Notes under the pieces: model-generated
Seen by the model: the letters and a program-made list of their open reading frames with translations, nothing else
Database searches by the model: none
What the model was told of the DNA's origin: nothing
Assembly (NCBI RefSeq): GCF_004379255.2
Contig: NC_056049.1
Span: 17,654,063-17,718,062, forward strand
Direction: 5' to 3'
Source: Salvia splendens
Lineage: Eukaryota > Streptophyta > Magnoliopsida > Lamiales > Lamiaceae
DNA length: 64,000 bases
In this document: positions 32,654 through 45,030 of the stretch, in pieces
How the letters are laid out: the number at the start of each line of letters is the position of its first letter
Numbering within the stretch: position 1 is the stretch's first letter
Translations under genes and position numbers: made by a program

Positions 32654-33551
32654 AGAGCCGCATTAGAAATGCTTACAAAACAGTTATCTCAGGTCGCCAT
32701 GTCACTAGGCGAGCTGAGAGGTAATGTTGGAAAGATTCCGGCTACAGTGCAACCTCCAGCAGGGCGAGAGAATGTTAACACAGACTCTCTGAAATAAGAA
32801 GGAGTTTATCAGAGCTCAAATGCAAGTTTTCCAGTATCCAGGGCAAGTCTTAGTAAAAGCCTTGAATCCAGCGCCCCTGATCAAGTCACAGCGAAAGAAG
32901 AGTCTAACATATGTGAACATGGTGTTGAAAAGAGAAGGAGGGTCGAAGCAGAGGAAGTAACCGGTAAGATCCAACCTGATGATCTTCCCTCAAAGAGAAG
33001 TGACCCAGGAGTATTTACTCTCCCAATTTCTATCAGAAACGTTCAAATGAAGCACGCAATGTGCGACCTAGGGGCTTCCATCAATATTATGCCGTATTCT
33101 ATATACAAGAAGCTGGAGAACGCTAAGATCGTCCAAACCAATATGGAAATACAGCTAGCAGACGGGTCCTACATCTACCCCGAGGGAGTTCTGAAAGATG
33201 AAATCGTCAAGGTGAACAGATTCATGTATCCCGCTGACTTCTTTATTATAAAAATGACGGAACCAGGAGCGGATGAGTCTATTGGAATCCTTTTGGGGAG
33301 ACCTTTCCTACCCACCGCTAACACAGTCATTGACGTCCGCCATGGGACAATTAATCTGGAGTTTAAAGGAGAGCGACTTACAGTCGGCATTAATGCAGCT
33401 GCAAGAGAGCCACAGGACAGAGAGAGCATACAAACAGTAAATGCTATAAGCCCTCGAAAAAAGGAGTTTCCAAAAAGGGAATCCCTCAAAGAGCCACCGT
33501 CTGGTTCCGCTAAAGGCGAACAACCGAAGAGAGAGGCAGCAGAATGGTATA
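32654..33551 (+). pseudogene. Gag tail and aspartic protease of element B
   Basis: After the stop at 32651 the gag tail continues with further breaks. From 33047 an open frame holds the protease, with MCDLGASINIMPYSIYKKL and later GILLGRPFL. It is cut at 33551 by element E. Coding continues at 39950 with a stretch matching the protein that follows the protease in D. Confidence 0.82.
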
Positions 33552-34338
33552 TGATGGAGACACAACCAAGCTGATCTACAAGGACAAGAAGATGGATCCA
33601 TTGATCATTACAAGTGGACCAATTACAAGAGCTAGAGCTAAGAAGATAAAGGAGTCCATGTTGCTTTTAGTTGTTGATATAAAAGCCCAATTACAAGACC
33701 ATTCTACATTGGACCAAGTGGTGAATATTATTCAAGTTTGTGGGCAGCCCAAGACTTGAAGTGTGGAGTCACTACATATCACATTTTGGAGGCCCAAATT
33801 GATGATACATGATGCATTTTCGTCCAAGTTGGAGCAGCCAAAATGAAGGGTCTATTTTAGTTACATTTTATGTTAAATAAGTGACTTTAGATATCCTAGA
33901 GTTACACCAAAGGTTTAGGAGTTACTTTTCTTTTATTATGAGTCATTTTTAAGTGTCTTAAGTTGTACTAATGATGTGAGACTTTCAAGAGTCCATTCTA
34001 GCCTATAAATAGGCTTGTAAGCATGTCATTTAAAGACACCATTGATAAAATACGAAATAGACTTTGTCTTGTAAGTTGAATTCTCTTTGTAGAGGTTTTC
34101 ACTTGTTTGGAACTTATCAAGATACTTTAAGCAAGTTCTTGTGGCGTTCAACCATACCGAGGTTCTTGGCTGATCATATAGCCATCGGGTCGAGGTTTTC
34201 TAAGCTCTGGAAGTAGATCAAACCAGATTATCAATCAAGGGAGTCCGCTGCCAAACCTTATACGTGGGGTTCTTGGATCAATATATCCAATGGGTCCTTC
34301 GTCGTATCCCAATCCTTATCATTTTGTATCACGAGCCA
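33552..34338 (+). repeat. Element E upstream LTR
   Basis: Starts TGATGGAGACACAACC and ends GTATCACGAGCCA, about 787 bp. A TATA-like CCTATAAATAGGC lies near 34010. A possible primer site starts TGGTATTGAT at 34341, a divergent Met-tRNA type. Confidence 0.85.
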
Positions 34339-34699
34339 ACTGGTATTGATCTATCCTTAGCTTTATCTTACATTGTTTATCTTTCATATCCTTGAAAAAA
34401 AAACTGAAAAAAACTGAAAAAAACCGAAAAAATAGAAAAAAAAATGAAATACATATTTCAGCTCATATTTTCTTGACCATTTCCTTTCATCCTTCATTCA
34501 AGGGCTGATGTTTGGTTGGTCGTTATTAGATCTTGTTTGTTCTTGATTTGTTTTTTACTTGTGTTATCTTTGCAAAAGAGAAATAGTGGTAAAAGGCTTG
34601 AGTGGTGAGATTATTTGAGGGGAGGTAAAAGCCAACGAGTGATATACACGAGTGTTTTGTGAGGTTTATTTTTGTGTGATACACGAGTGAATTGTGAGA

Positions 34700-37600
34700 A
34701 TGGATTCTACTGATGAAAATCAAATTGATCCTACGTTGCAAGCCATCCAACAACATTTTAGAAGGCTTGGACGTGTTCTGGAAAGTGTTTCAGAGCGCTT
34801 GGAGAGGCTGGAACTTCAAGCAAATGCAAACAATAACGAGGAAGAAGAGAGTGGATGAGAGGATAATGCTTCACATAGGCATCGAAATGAGAGGCATGGA
34901 AACGGTAGAAGAGGGCGTACAAATGAAGTTGATGGTGATTTGAGAAGTATCAAACTGAAGATCCCAACATTCCAAGGAAGGAGTGACCCCGAAGCTTATT
35001 TGGAGTGGGAGAGAAAGGTGGATCTCATCTTTGAATGTCACAACTATTCCGAGGAGAAAAAGGTTAGCCTTGCTGCTATTGAATTCACTGACTATGCTAT
35101 AGTTTGGTGGGATCAATTGACAACTAGTACAACGCGATATGGAGGAAGACCAGTTTCAACTTGGGAAGAAATGAAAGGCATAATGCGTAAGAGATTTGTA
35201 CCTTTTCCTTATTTTCGTGAATTGTATCAAAAATTACAATCTATGAAACAAGGTACTAAATCTGTTGACGAGTACTACAAAGAGATGGAGATTGCTATGA
35301 TTAGGGCAAATGTTGAAGAAGATAGAGAAGCAACCATGGCTCGAATCTTATGTGGGCTGAATAGGGAGATTGCAAACATTGTGGAGCTTCAACACTATGT
35401 GGAGTTGGAGGACATGGTTCATATGGCCATGAAGGTGGAGAGACAATTGAAGAAGAAGGGAACAATCCAAAAGAATTTTTCAACAAGTTCTCATTCGTCA
35501 AGGACAAAAGAGTGGACTTCATCCAAATCCAATTTTGGGGCAGCTTCTAAACCCCAAAATGAAGCGTCGACATCCAAGTCCAAAGAATTTGAGAAGGTTA
35601 AAGGTATTTCTACTTCTACTCGAAATAGAGATATCAAATGTTTTCGTTGTCAAGGTGTTGGACACATTGAATCTCAATGTCCAAACAAAAGGGTGATGAT
35701 TTTGAAGCCAAATGGAGAGATAGAATCCGAAAGTGAACGTGAAGATGATGATGATGAGGAGGAGGATAAACAATTGGAGGAGATTGGACCAGAACATGGA
35801 GAACTTTTGGTGGTTCGAAGGGCTCTAACATGCAAAACAGAAACGATGATCAACAAAGGGAGAACATCTTCCACACAAGGTAAACTTTGCATAATGATTA
35901 TTGATGGTGGTAGTTGTGCAAACGTTGCAAGTTCTGAAATGGTGGAAAAGTTGAGCTTAACAATGAAAAAACATCCTAATCCATACAAGCTACAATGGCT
36001 TAATGAATGTGGAGAAATTCGAGTGACTAAGCGAGTTCTAATTTCGTTTTCAATTGGCAATTATAAAGATGATGTTCTTTGTGATGTTGTGCCAATGCAT
36101 GAAAGTCACGTTCTTTTGGGGAGGCCATGACAGTTTGATCGTAGGGTGATTTATGATGGATTTGACAACCACTACACCTTCAAGCACAACAACAAGTCTA
36201 TTATGCTTGTCTCATTGACACCTCAACAAGTTCAAGAGGACCAACAAAAATTGTCACAAGCAAGGAGAGCTCGTGAGGTTGAGAGAAAAAAAAAGTGAGG
36301 GCATTGAAAAAGAGTCGAGTGAAAAAAAGAGTCGAGAGAAAAGTAAGAATGAGAGAAAAAAAAGGTGAGGGCATTGAAAAAGAGTCAAGTAAAAAGAGTC
36401 CGAATGAAAAAAAGAATTTTTATGTGGGAGCAAAAGAAATAAAGAGTGCAATAGTTGAAAAAGAGAGTGTTTTCACCTTAGTGTACAAACAGTCTTTGTT
36501 TACCACTAACGAATTAACCACTTCTTTGCCAAGTACTTTTGTGTCTCTTTTACAGGAATTCGAAGATATTTTTCCAGTGGAAGAATCAAGTGGATTACCT
36601 CCATTAAGAGGTATTGAACACCAAATTGACCTTGTTCCCGGGGCAGTTCTAGCAAACCGACCAGCCTATAGAGCCAATCCCGAAGAGACTAAGGAAATTC
36701 AAAGGCAAGTGCAAGAGTTGTTGGACAAAGGAAAAATCCGTGAGAGCATGAGTCCATGTGTTGTTCGGGTAATTGTTGTCTCTAAGAAAGATGGATCATG
36801 GAGGATGTGCATCGACTGTCGAGCATTCAACAAAATCACGGTAAAGTATCGCTATCCTATTCCTAGGCTAGATGATATGCTTGATGAATTGCATGGATCT
36901 GTTGTGTTTAGTAAGATCGATTTGAAAAGTGGTTATCATCAAATTCGAATTAGAGAATGAGACGAATGGAAAACAGCCTTTAAAACAAAATTTGGTCTAT
37001 ATGAGTGGTTAGTAATGCCTTTTGATTTAACTAATGCACCAAGTACTTTCATGAGATTGATGCACCATGTTTTGAGAAAATTCATTGGAAAATTTGTGGT
37101 TGTTTATTTTGATGATATTCTTGTCTATAGCAAAAATGTGGATGAACATCTTAACCATGTGCGTGCAGTTTAGGATACCTTACGAAAAGAATCATTGTAC
37201 GCAAATCTCAAAAAGTGTTCTTTTTGCATGGATAAAGTTATTTTTCTGGGTTTTGTTATAAGTGCTAATGGGATTGAAATGGAAAAGGAGAAGGTGAAAG
37301 CTATTTTAGAATGGCCAATTTCTCAAAATGTAGCACAAGTTAGAAGTTTTCATGGTCTTGCAAGTTTTTATAGGAGGTTTGTCAAGGATTTTAGTACAAT
37401 TGCTACACCTTTAAATGAGATTGTGAAAAATGATTTTGTTTTTATTGGGGAGAAAAACAAGAGCATGCTTTTAATCTCCTTAAAGAAAAACTTACAATTG
37501 CACCAATTCTTTCTTTGCCTAACTTTGATAACATGTTCGAGCTTGAATGTGATGCATCTGGAGTAGGCATAGGAGCTGTTTTGTTGCAGGATGGAAAGCC

Positions 37601-39371
37601 AATCGCTTACTTTAGCGAAAAGTTGAAAGGAGCTCAATTGAACTATCCAACGTATGACAAGGAGTTATATGCTTTGGTTAGAGCTTTGGAAACATGACAG
37701 CATTACTTGTGGCCTAGAGAGTTTGTAATTCATACGGATTATGAATCTCTCAAGTACTTGAAAGGTCAAGGTAAGCTTAGCAAGAGACATGTTAAGTGGG
37801 TGGAATTCATTGAATCATTTCCCTATGTAATCAAATACAAAAAGGGAAAAGAAAACATTGTGGCTGATGCATTGTCTCAGAGGTACATTTTGATCACTAC
37901 TTTGAGTTCTAAGTTGCTTGGTTTTGAGTTGATTAAGGAAATGTATGATATTGACCCGGACTTTTCTTCTATCTATTTAGCTTGTGAGCATGCTGCATTT
38001 GACAAGTTCTATAGGCATGATGGTTATTTGTTTAGAGAAAATAAACTGTGCATTCCTAAAGGTTCTATGCGTGAATTGCTTGTGCGTGAAGCTCATGGTG
38101 GTGGTTTAATGGGGCATTTTGGAGTCCATAAGACAATGGATGTTTTGCATGAACATTTCTTTTGGCCTAAAATGCGTGTGGATGTTGAAAGAATTTGTAA
38201 AAGATGCATAACTTGCATGCAAGCCAAGTCTAAATCACACCCACATGGTTTGTACAAACCGTTACCAATTCCTAGTGCACCTTGGTAGGATATTTCAATG
38301 GACTTTGTCGTTGGTTTGCCAAGAACAAAAAGAGGTAGAGATTCAGTTTTTGTGGTTGTTGATAGGTTTTCAAAAATGGCACATTTTATTCCATGTCACA
38401 AAACTGATGATGCATCTCATATTGCTGATTTGTTCTTTAAAGAAATTGTCCGTTTGCATGGTGTTCCTAGCTCAATTGCGAGTGATCGAGATGCTAAATT
38501 TGTGAGTCATTTTTTGCGTGTGTTGTAGAATAAGTTGGGAACTAAACTCTAGTTTTCTACTACTTGTCATCCACAAACAGATGGACAAACTGAAGTAGTT
38601 AATAGGACTTTGTCTCAATTACTACGAACTTTAGTTAAAAAGAACTTGAAAAGTTGGGAGGGATGCTTACCTTTTGCTGAATTTGCTTATAATCGAAATG
38701 TTCATTCTGCTACTAACTTTTCTCCATTTGAAGTTGTGTATGGTTTTAATCCATTGAGTCCACTAGATTTGATTCCAATACCTATTGAAGAACGTGCAAG
38801 TCTTGATGGAAAAGCTAAGGCTGAAATGGTGAAAAGATTGCATGAAAGGGCAAGACTCAACATTGAAAAGAGGACAGAACAATATGCAAAGCAAGCCAAC
38901 AAGGGTCGGAAACAAGTCATCTTTGAGCCGGGAGATTAGGTTTGGTTGCATATAAGAAAGGAGAGATTTCCTTCGAAAAGAAAGTCCAAGTTGCAGCCAA
39001 GAGGAGATGGACCATTCCAAGTGATCGCAAAAGTCAATGATAATGCTTACAAACTAGACTTACCTGGTGAGTTTAATGTAAGTGCTACTTTCAATGTTTC
39101 TTATTTATCTCCTTATGTTGGTGAATTAGATTCGAGGACGAATCCTCTTGAAGAAGAAGGGAATGATGAAAACACAACCAAGCTGATCTACAAGGACAAG
39201 AAGATGGATCCATTTATCATTCCAAGTGGGCCAATTACAAGAGCTAGAGCTAAGAAGATAAAGGAGTCCATGTTGCTTTTAGTTGTTGAAATAAAAGCCC
39301 AATTACAAGACCATTCTACATTTGGCCAAGTGGTGAATATTATTCAAGTTTGTGTGCAGCCCAAGACTTGA
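34700..39371 (+). pseudogene. Gag-pol of element E with nine in-frame stops and two frameshifts
   Basis: Starts at the ATG at 34700. Order: gag with the WWDQL region; CCHC knuckle CFRCQGVGHIESQC (about 35638-35680); protease DGGS near 35904; RT with KKDGSWRMCIDCRA and YFDD near 37110; RNase H with [11 protein letters not shown]; integrase with an HHCC zinc finger (38090-38225) and DDE blocks (MDF, SDRDAKF, DGQTE). RT-RNase H-integrase order defines gypsy. Stops lie at 34856, 36128, 36958, 37171, 37695, 38286, 38526, 38550 and 38937. Frameshifts lie near 36290 and 37440. Around 36280-36400 a Lys/Glu-rich segment is internally repeated. The C-terminus enters the 3' LTR and ends after GPITRARAKK. 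No chromodomain was seen. Confidence 0.93.
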
Positions 39372-39949
39372 AGTGTGGAGTCACTACATATCACATTTTG
39401 GAGGCCCAAATTGATGATACATGATGCATTTTCGTTCAAGTTGGAGCAGCCAAAATGAAGGGTCTATTTTAGTTACATTTTATGTTAAATAAGTGACTTT
39501 AGATATCCTAGAGTTACACCAAAGGTTTAGGAGTTACTTTTCTTTTATTATGAGTCATTTTTAAGTGTCTTAAGTTGTACTAATGATGTGAGACTTTCAA
39601 GAGTCCATTCTAACCTATAAATAGGCTTGTAAGCATGTCATTTGAAGAACCATTGATAAAATACGAAATAGACTTTGTCTTGTGAGTTGAATTCTCTTTG
39701 TAGAGGTTTTCACTTGTTTGGAAATTATCAAGATACTTTGAGCAAGTTCTTGTGGCGTTCAACCATACCGAGGTTCTTGGCTGATCATATAGCCATCGGG
39801 TCGAGGTTTTCTAAGCTCTGGAAGTAGATCAAACCAGATTATCAATCAAGGGAGTTCGCTGCCAAACCTTATACGTGGGGTTCTTGGATCAATATATCCA
39901 ACGAGTCCTTCGTCGTATCCCAATCCTTATCATTTTGTATCACGAGCCA
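39164..39949 (+). repeat. Element E downstream LTR
   Basis: A near-identical partner of 33552-34338 at an offset of about 5612 bp. Only scattered substitutions and one or two single-base indels were seen. The last ~70 codons of the E polyprotein lie in it. Confidence 0.9.
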
Positions 39950-40541
39950 ACTGGATGACCAAGCCATTGGAAGAGCAATTATGGAGTTTTGCCAGCCGTC
40001 ACAACCAGCTGAGGCAAGAGAGATTACTCAGCCAAGAAGGGTCGAGAAACCACCTGACCAAGCCGTTCCATTAAAAGAAATGCTGAAGAAGGATCCCTCG
40101 TTTACAAGGCAACTATTTTCCGTACTAGCATCACCGATGGTATGCAAGGACCTGTCCAGTCAGACAGATCACAAGACAGTCAAACCACGATTGCAGAGAA
40201 ACGAAGAATTACTCTTCCAACATCAACCCCAGCTAATGCCCAAGAAGCAAAATTCAAACTGGCCGGAACATGGGACAGTCATGGCAAGACACACACATGT
40301 GGCAAAATTTCCGTACCTTATTAACCAGGGGAAGATCAGAATCTTGTTAAGGCACGCTAAGGGCCTTGGACGACGTATCAAGGATTTCACCGGGAGAACG
40401 CAGATCCTGACAAAGCTTCCCCAAGACGACATGGAGTTTAAACTTTCTGATGACTGCAAAGCCACGTTCCCATTCCTAAAGGAACAATTGATGAGTTATT
40501 CTATATTCGTGGTCCTGACTGGAATCACTCCCTTGAGGTGA
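39950..40541 (+). pseudogene. Element B post-protease linker and RT tail
   Basis: Resumes B coding after element E with a stretch similar to the end of D's protease frame (EITQPRRVEKPPD versus EITQSGRVEKPLD). It ends in a segment like the RT thumb/connection of Athila (RRIKDFTGRTQILTKL, then LKEQLMSY). The catalytic RT part that should lie between is missing. Confidence 0.65.
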
Positions 40542-40544
40542 TGT

Positions 40545-41027
40545 GTGAGACTAAGTCGGAAAATCCAAGGGAAAAGTTATGTTTTCCTCTACGCATCAAA
40601 AGCATTGGGTCAGGCGCAAAGGAACTATGATGTAACAGAAAAAGAAATGTTATCGATAGTCTTTGCATTTGTTGCGTTCAGGCAGCACCTACTCGGTTCC
40701 AAGGTGACGGTGTATACAAACCAGACGGCCATCAAATACCTATCGTCGAAGAAGGGATCAAACCCGCATTTGATCAGATGGTTACTCCTTCTACAGGAGT
40801 TTGAATGGGAAGCAGTTGACAGAAAAAAATGTGAAAACATAAAGATCCATCAGGAAAGGAGGATTGATCAAGGTAAACAGAGAAACTGGGAGCAACGTAA
40901 ACCTAAAAGGGCAAAGTTCGCAGGAAGGACCAACGGTTTGGAGCAAAGCGAGCTACCCGGAAGGAAGGAAAGGAAGGCGTTTGTAGTGGACGATATTTCG
41001 CTACCAATGCCTAGCTGGTACCGGTAA
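40545..41027 (+). pseudogene. RNase H remnant of element B
   Basis: 160 codons with FLYASKALGQAQRNYDVTEKE and FRQHLLGSKVTVYTNQTAIK, the RNase H region of Athila pol. TDH is replaced by TNQ, removing a catalytic aspartate. The frame ends without an integrase. Confidence 0.72.
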
Positions 41028-41584
41028 ACAGGTATAAGGAGGGATCGGGTATTCATCGATGGTCTGCTTGATCAAGCAATAATTTCTAAATCTCTAAATC
41101 TGATCAAGTAACATTCCAAGGAAACCCGGTCAAATCCTTGTAAATAGTTTTTTATTAAGTGTGTTTAGTTTTATTTTCGTTAATCAAAAGTCGGAAGTGG
41201 AGGAAAAGAACTGATAAAGTGGAATAATGTGAGCTGTCATCGAGATTTAATGAATCACGTGATCAATGCAATTTGAATTTAGTTAGGGGAACAAAAATTG
41301 AGTTGATAAGAGCAGGTGATGACGAGACATGTGCAGTAAGTAGAGACGTGTCAGGCGGCGCCGACTGTTGAAATGAAAGGACGTTCTGGAGAGAGGAAGG
41401 AAGTGTATCGGGGAAGCTTTGCCATCTGGCATTCTAAAAAGGCGCGCCGGTACACGAAAGGTCGCAGAGATATCAATAAGCGGGGATCTCAACAGTCGGA
41501 ATTTGAGTATAAAAGAGGGTTTTCCGGATCTCACTTTCCATCAAATATCTTCAGAACCTTTGTGCTATCTTCATTCAGAAAGAA
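41028..41584 (+). other. Element B spacer between pol remnant and ORF-1
   Basis: No integrase or other recognisable domain. Inverted similarity to D's 50.1-50.5 kb spacer is visible (TGATCAAG-rich text, GGCGCGCC-like patch). Confidence 0.6.
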
Positions 41585-42352
41585 ATGCAGGGCAATCAAC
41601 TCGAGACCTCCAATACTTCCTCGTTTTCTTCAGGAGCCGGTCTCGATAGTAATAATCAGAGATCCTTTTCACCACCGAGTCCACCAACCACTAGAACCTC
41701 ATTATCGCCTCCTAAATTCATCAGCCCACTCCAATATGTGGACCCGACTGACATAAGGCGTGTGGACTCCCGTGGAGATTCACACCGCCCTAAAGGCTCG
41801 CCCGAGGATTTCTCGGTCTAAGGACCCTGTTCCGCCACCACCAACAGAGGGGCTGCCTCGTCCCAGTGATCTCCCTTTACGACGAAAGGAGGCAGAATTT
41901 AACCTTTCATCGACCACAGAAGAAGACTCCATCCCGAGAAGAACGCGCCACCAGGCAATGAACCAGCTGCTTCTTGAAGCTGAGGGTTCAAGACAGCAAG
42001 TGGATGAGGATAAAATCAAGTGACCAGAGCAGTCATTGAAGCAAGCAAGACTGTGGAGAGCAACCAGGTGAGAGCAGAGAAAGGGAGCAAGAGGAAGGGG
42101 GAAGAAAGTATCTTTCCTCCCCCTAATATGGGCCATCATACCAATTAAGGTATGGGGCTTACTAAAGCTGCCAGCAGGTCTTTTGCTTCCCCTCCCCGAA
42201 GGAGAAAAAGAATAAAAATACCAAGGAGGATGAGCTCCGATAAACACGAAGCCGTAGAGGCAATAAGAAAGGCCTGTGTAATGGAGGCAATAAGGAAGGA
42301 GCGCAACATTCCCCTGATTCAGCTATCTAGAAGGCAGTACTATCACCCTTAA
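41585..42352 (+). pseudogene. Reduced Athila ORF-1 of element B
   Basis: Frames 41585-41821, 41760-42023 and 42152-42352 give a Ser/Pro-rich start and an Arg/Glu-rich segment like the first and middle parts of the ORF-1 region in D. The conserved globular part seen in D at 48106-48951 is missing, so B has an internal deletion here. The domain is of unknown function. Confidence 0.5.
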
Positions 42353-43862
42353 CCTTGTTTCTTTGCGTAAATTGTGTACTCCAATCTCACACTTAGCCCA
42401 GTGTCCGGTCTAAGTGTGAGAAGTTTCCCTTGATTGTTGTTATGCCGTTGCATGTGCCTAACCCTTCTTTCCACTGCATCCAGCCCCTCGAGGACGAGTT
42501 CATATGCAGTGGGGAGGGGGGACGAGTTAGTTACAGTAGAATCATACATGCTAAAAAATTTTTGAAAACAAATTCCAGATATTAATAAAATAGGTAATAT
42601 GCATGAAATTGGATAAATGGAGGACTTGATTACTTCTTGGGAGAGTTAGAAAAAGGATTCAGTATGCTCACATGTAAAACTTGATTGCAAAAGCTTTATC
42701 AATTTGAATGACGCAAGTATGATAGAAACACTCAATTTCTAAACCAACTGTGAAGCCTCTCTATATGTGAGTTATAAGGCAAAAGTAGAACACTTTCTAC
42801 TATTTTTACAAAAGAAAAATTATGAGAGGCTGATTTTTAATATTGAGATGCAAATTGCACAAGTAGTAATGACTAAAGGCATTAGGACTTAACCATTTGA
42901 GTCGTGTTCTTCCTTCATTCCACAAACCCGCCTCATTAGTCAAGGCACCCCCTAGTTAGCCAATTTGATCTTATACACTCTTTCCCTTTCTTTGAAGCCT
43001 TAAAACCAAATTCAAATTTTTATATCACATGAGGAAAGAGGATCAAAGAGATGGAGTTTGTCAAGGGTAACGAAAGGGGATAGCAAGAAAAAAGAGGGGC
43101 AGCCAGGTTGATCAAGTTAGACAATCGGGTTGATCATTGATCATATAAAAAGAAAATGATGAAAATGTTTAAAAAAAATAAAAATAAGGGCAGGAAATAG
43201 TTGTAACCTGACCCAGAAAATAAAAAGCAAAAATAATATAAGGCTGAAGGTCGAAATCTGACCAAGAAGGAGCACCAAAGAAAAAAAAATCCCAATTCTG
43301 ATCCAGCGAGTCTAGGCAAATCTTTGGCTTTTTGACTCATGTGATTTTTCTTTAAAATTTTTTATTTTTTTATTTTTTATTTTTGAACTTAGAACCCCTA
43401 GGACCCCACCCTAATACATTACTAACCTTGAGCCTCGTTACAACCTTAAAACAAAGACCTTAAGGAACTATCTTGTGCAGTCCGATTCAAGGTATTAAAT
43501 TTATGGCAACATCGAGTGAACAGTCCTAACTTCTCAGGTGAGGAATGAGTGACTGAGTGAATCAAACAGTGGTTTTTGAATTGAGCAATCTTGACAAGCT
43601 GACACCTTGATCAAGCAAAGGCGAAAGAGAATGAACACAAGCTACTGACAAATGGATTGACCTCGACCTCGGGTATGATTGTTGGAAAATTATTCGGTCT
43701 AATGCATACATGTGAATACGTGTCTTTATCTTAAGGTCTTGTTTTTCTTTTCGTCTTTTCTTTTACTTAAAAAATAAATAAACCATGCCTGAAATTTGCC
43801 CTATCTTTTTCTTTTCTTTTTCTTTATACTTGGGGACGAGTATGTTTTAAGTGTGAGCAGTT
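42353..43862 (+). other. Element B 3' untranslated region
   Basis: Non-coding, rich in TTGATCA motifs, with A/T runs. It is inverted relative to 46023-47640 in D (for example GAGGACGAGTTCATATGCAGT here). TTTTAAGTGTGAGCAGTT precedes the LTR. Confidence 0.7.
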
Positions 43863-45030
43863 TGATAGGGCCTATTTCATACATCGGTTTATGGGTGAAA
43901 TACATGCTACTTGATCGGTTTATCGCGCAAAACAAGTGTTAAATGTGCAGAATTACCACTTGACTAAAAGCTTCAAGGCCGACCTGATCAAGCAAGTACA
44001 AAGGCGATAAAAGGCTCAGAATCAGGGGAGTTGATCAAGGGGAACGATCAAGCAGTTAGGAGGGGACCACGGGTTTCTGGAAGAAGAGCACGTGAGGAAA
44101 TGAGCTGGATACAGCGCACCATTCTGCTATCAAGGACGATGTTCTAAAAGGGGACACGTGCTGAAATATGAGACGCAAGGACGAAGCTGAGTCACGAATT
44201 TGTTACCAAAAAGCGTCGACATTCTAGAAGAACAGCACGTAGCAATCAATGAGTCGCTCATTCTCAGAATGAGTGAATATTCCCTGACAAGATCGTTATC
44301 CAACTGGAGGCCGAATCGTGCTTATAAATAGAGGGTGTGCCACCACAAGAAAGGAGGAGACACTTTACTTTCCGCCTAGTTTAGTTTAACATAGTTATCT
44401 AGCGTAGTCCAGCTCTCTAGCTTAGTTTAGTTTCATTCTCTAGCTTAGTTAGATAGCTTAGTTAGAAGGGCGACCAAAGGGAGCGCTGCAGAATACTCAT
44501 TTCTGTTAGCGTGACTTAAGTTTCCCACTGAGATTCTTCTCAGTTTACCGCTTTCTTAGACTACAAGTGTTAGCTTAGTTTAATTTCACGTTGTAATCAG
44601 TTTTTAGTTTAATCAAGTTATTTTCGCTTTAAATCCACGCATTTAGTTTTCTGTTGTTTCCTGCAAATCACTTGACCTAGTAGTTAGAATTCCGTTGATC
44701 AAGCTAGCTAGTTTAAATTCTATCTAGATTAAAACAGTAGTTAAAACTCCCAAATTAAAGCGTGGAAGCAGCCAACCCCCCTGTTCACTACTCACACACT
44801 CGACACACCAACTTCCTTGTGGGATCGACCCCGAACTTGCCGCTTCACTGTTAAAGTTGTGCAAAATTGGGAGTTATAAATTACTTTGGCAAGGCGGAAA
44901 GGGAGAGAGCTTGAGTGCATTGATTAAGTGGCAACGACATTTGCTAACTGATCCAATCGGTTCGGTTATCACTCCATATAACTTGATCCGCATTCTATTT
45001 GTGTTTTCGATCTCTTTCCTAGTCCCTCCA
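43863..45030 (+). repeat. Element B downstream LTR (complete, 1168 bp)
   Basis: Starts TGATAGGGCCTATTTCAT and ends CCCTCCA. TATA region GCTTATAAATAGAGGGTGTG at about 44320. It joins D's inverted LTR directly at 45030/45031. Confidence 0.9.

Larger units (their letters stand above)
33552..39949 (+). mobile_element. Ty3/gypsy element E, near-complete but decayed
   Basis: Direct LTRs at 33552-34338 and 39164-39949 are nearly identical, and the internal region carries gag-pol in one orientation. It interrupts element B between protease and the downstream linker. The 3' LTR is preceded by AAGAAGAAGGGAA, a polypurine tract. I could not define a clean target duplication, so the outer borders may be off by a few bases. 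High LTR similarity suggests recent insertion despite many stops. Confidence 0.88.
30086..45030 (+). mobile_element. Ty3/gypsy element B (Athila-like, lacking RT core and integrase)
   Basis: Upstream LTR 30086-30875 (first ~380 bp lost), Asp-tRNA-type primer site at 30879, gag, protease, an RT tail plus RNase H remnant, a reduced ORF-1, a long 3' region, and a full downstream LTR 43863-45030. Element E sits in its protease-to-pol linker. Coding parts carry stops and frameshifts. It is the same family as D, in opposite orientation. Confidence 0.88.

Noticed and set aside
39990..41027. A possible functional reverse transcriptase in element B
   Set aside because: Only the RT tail and an RNase H with a lost catalytic residue are present. 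The YxDD-containing part is missing.
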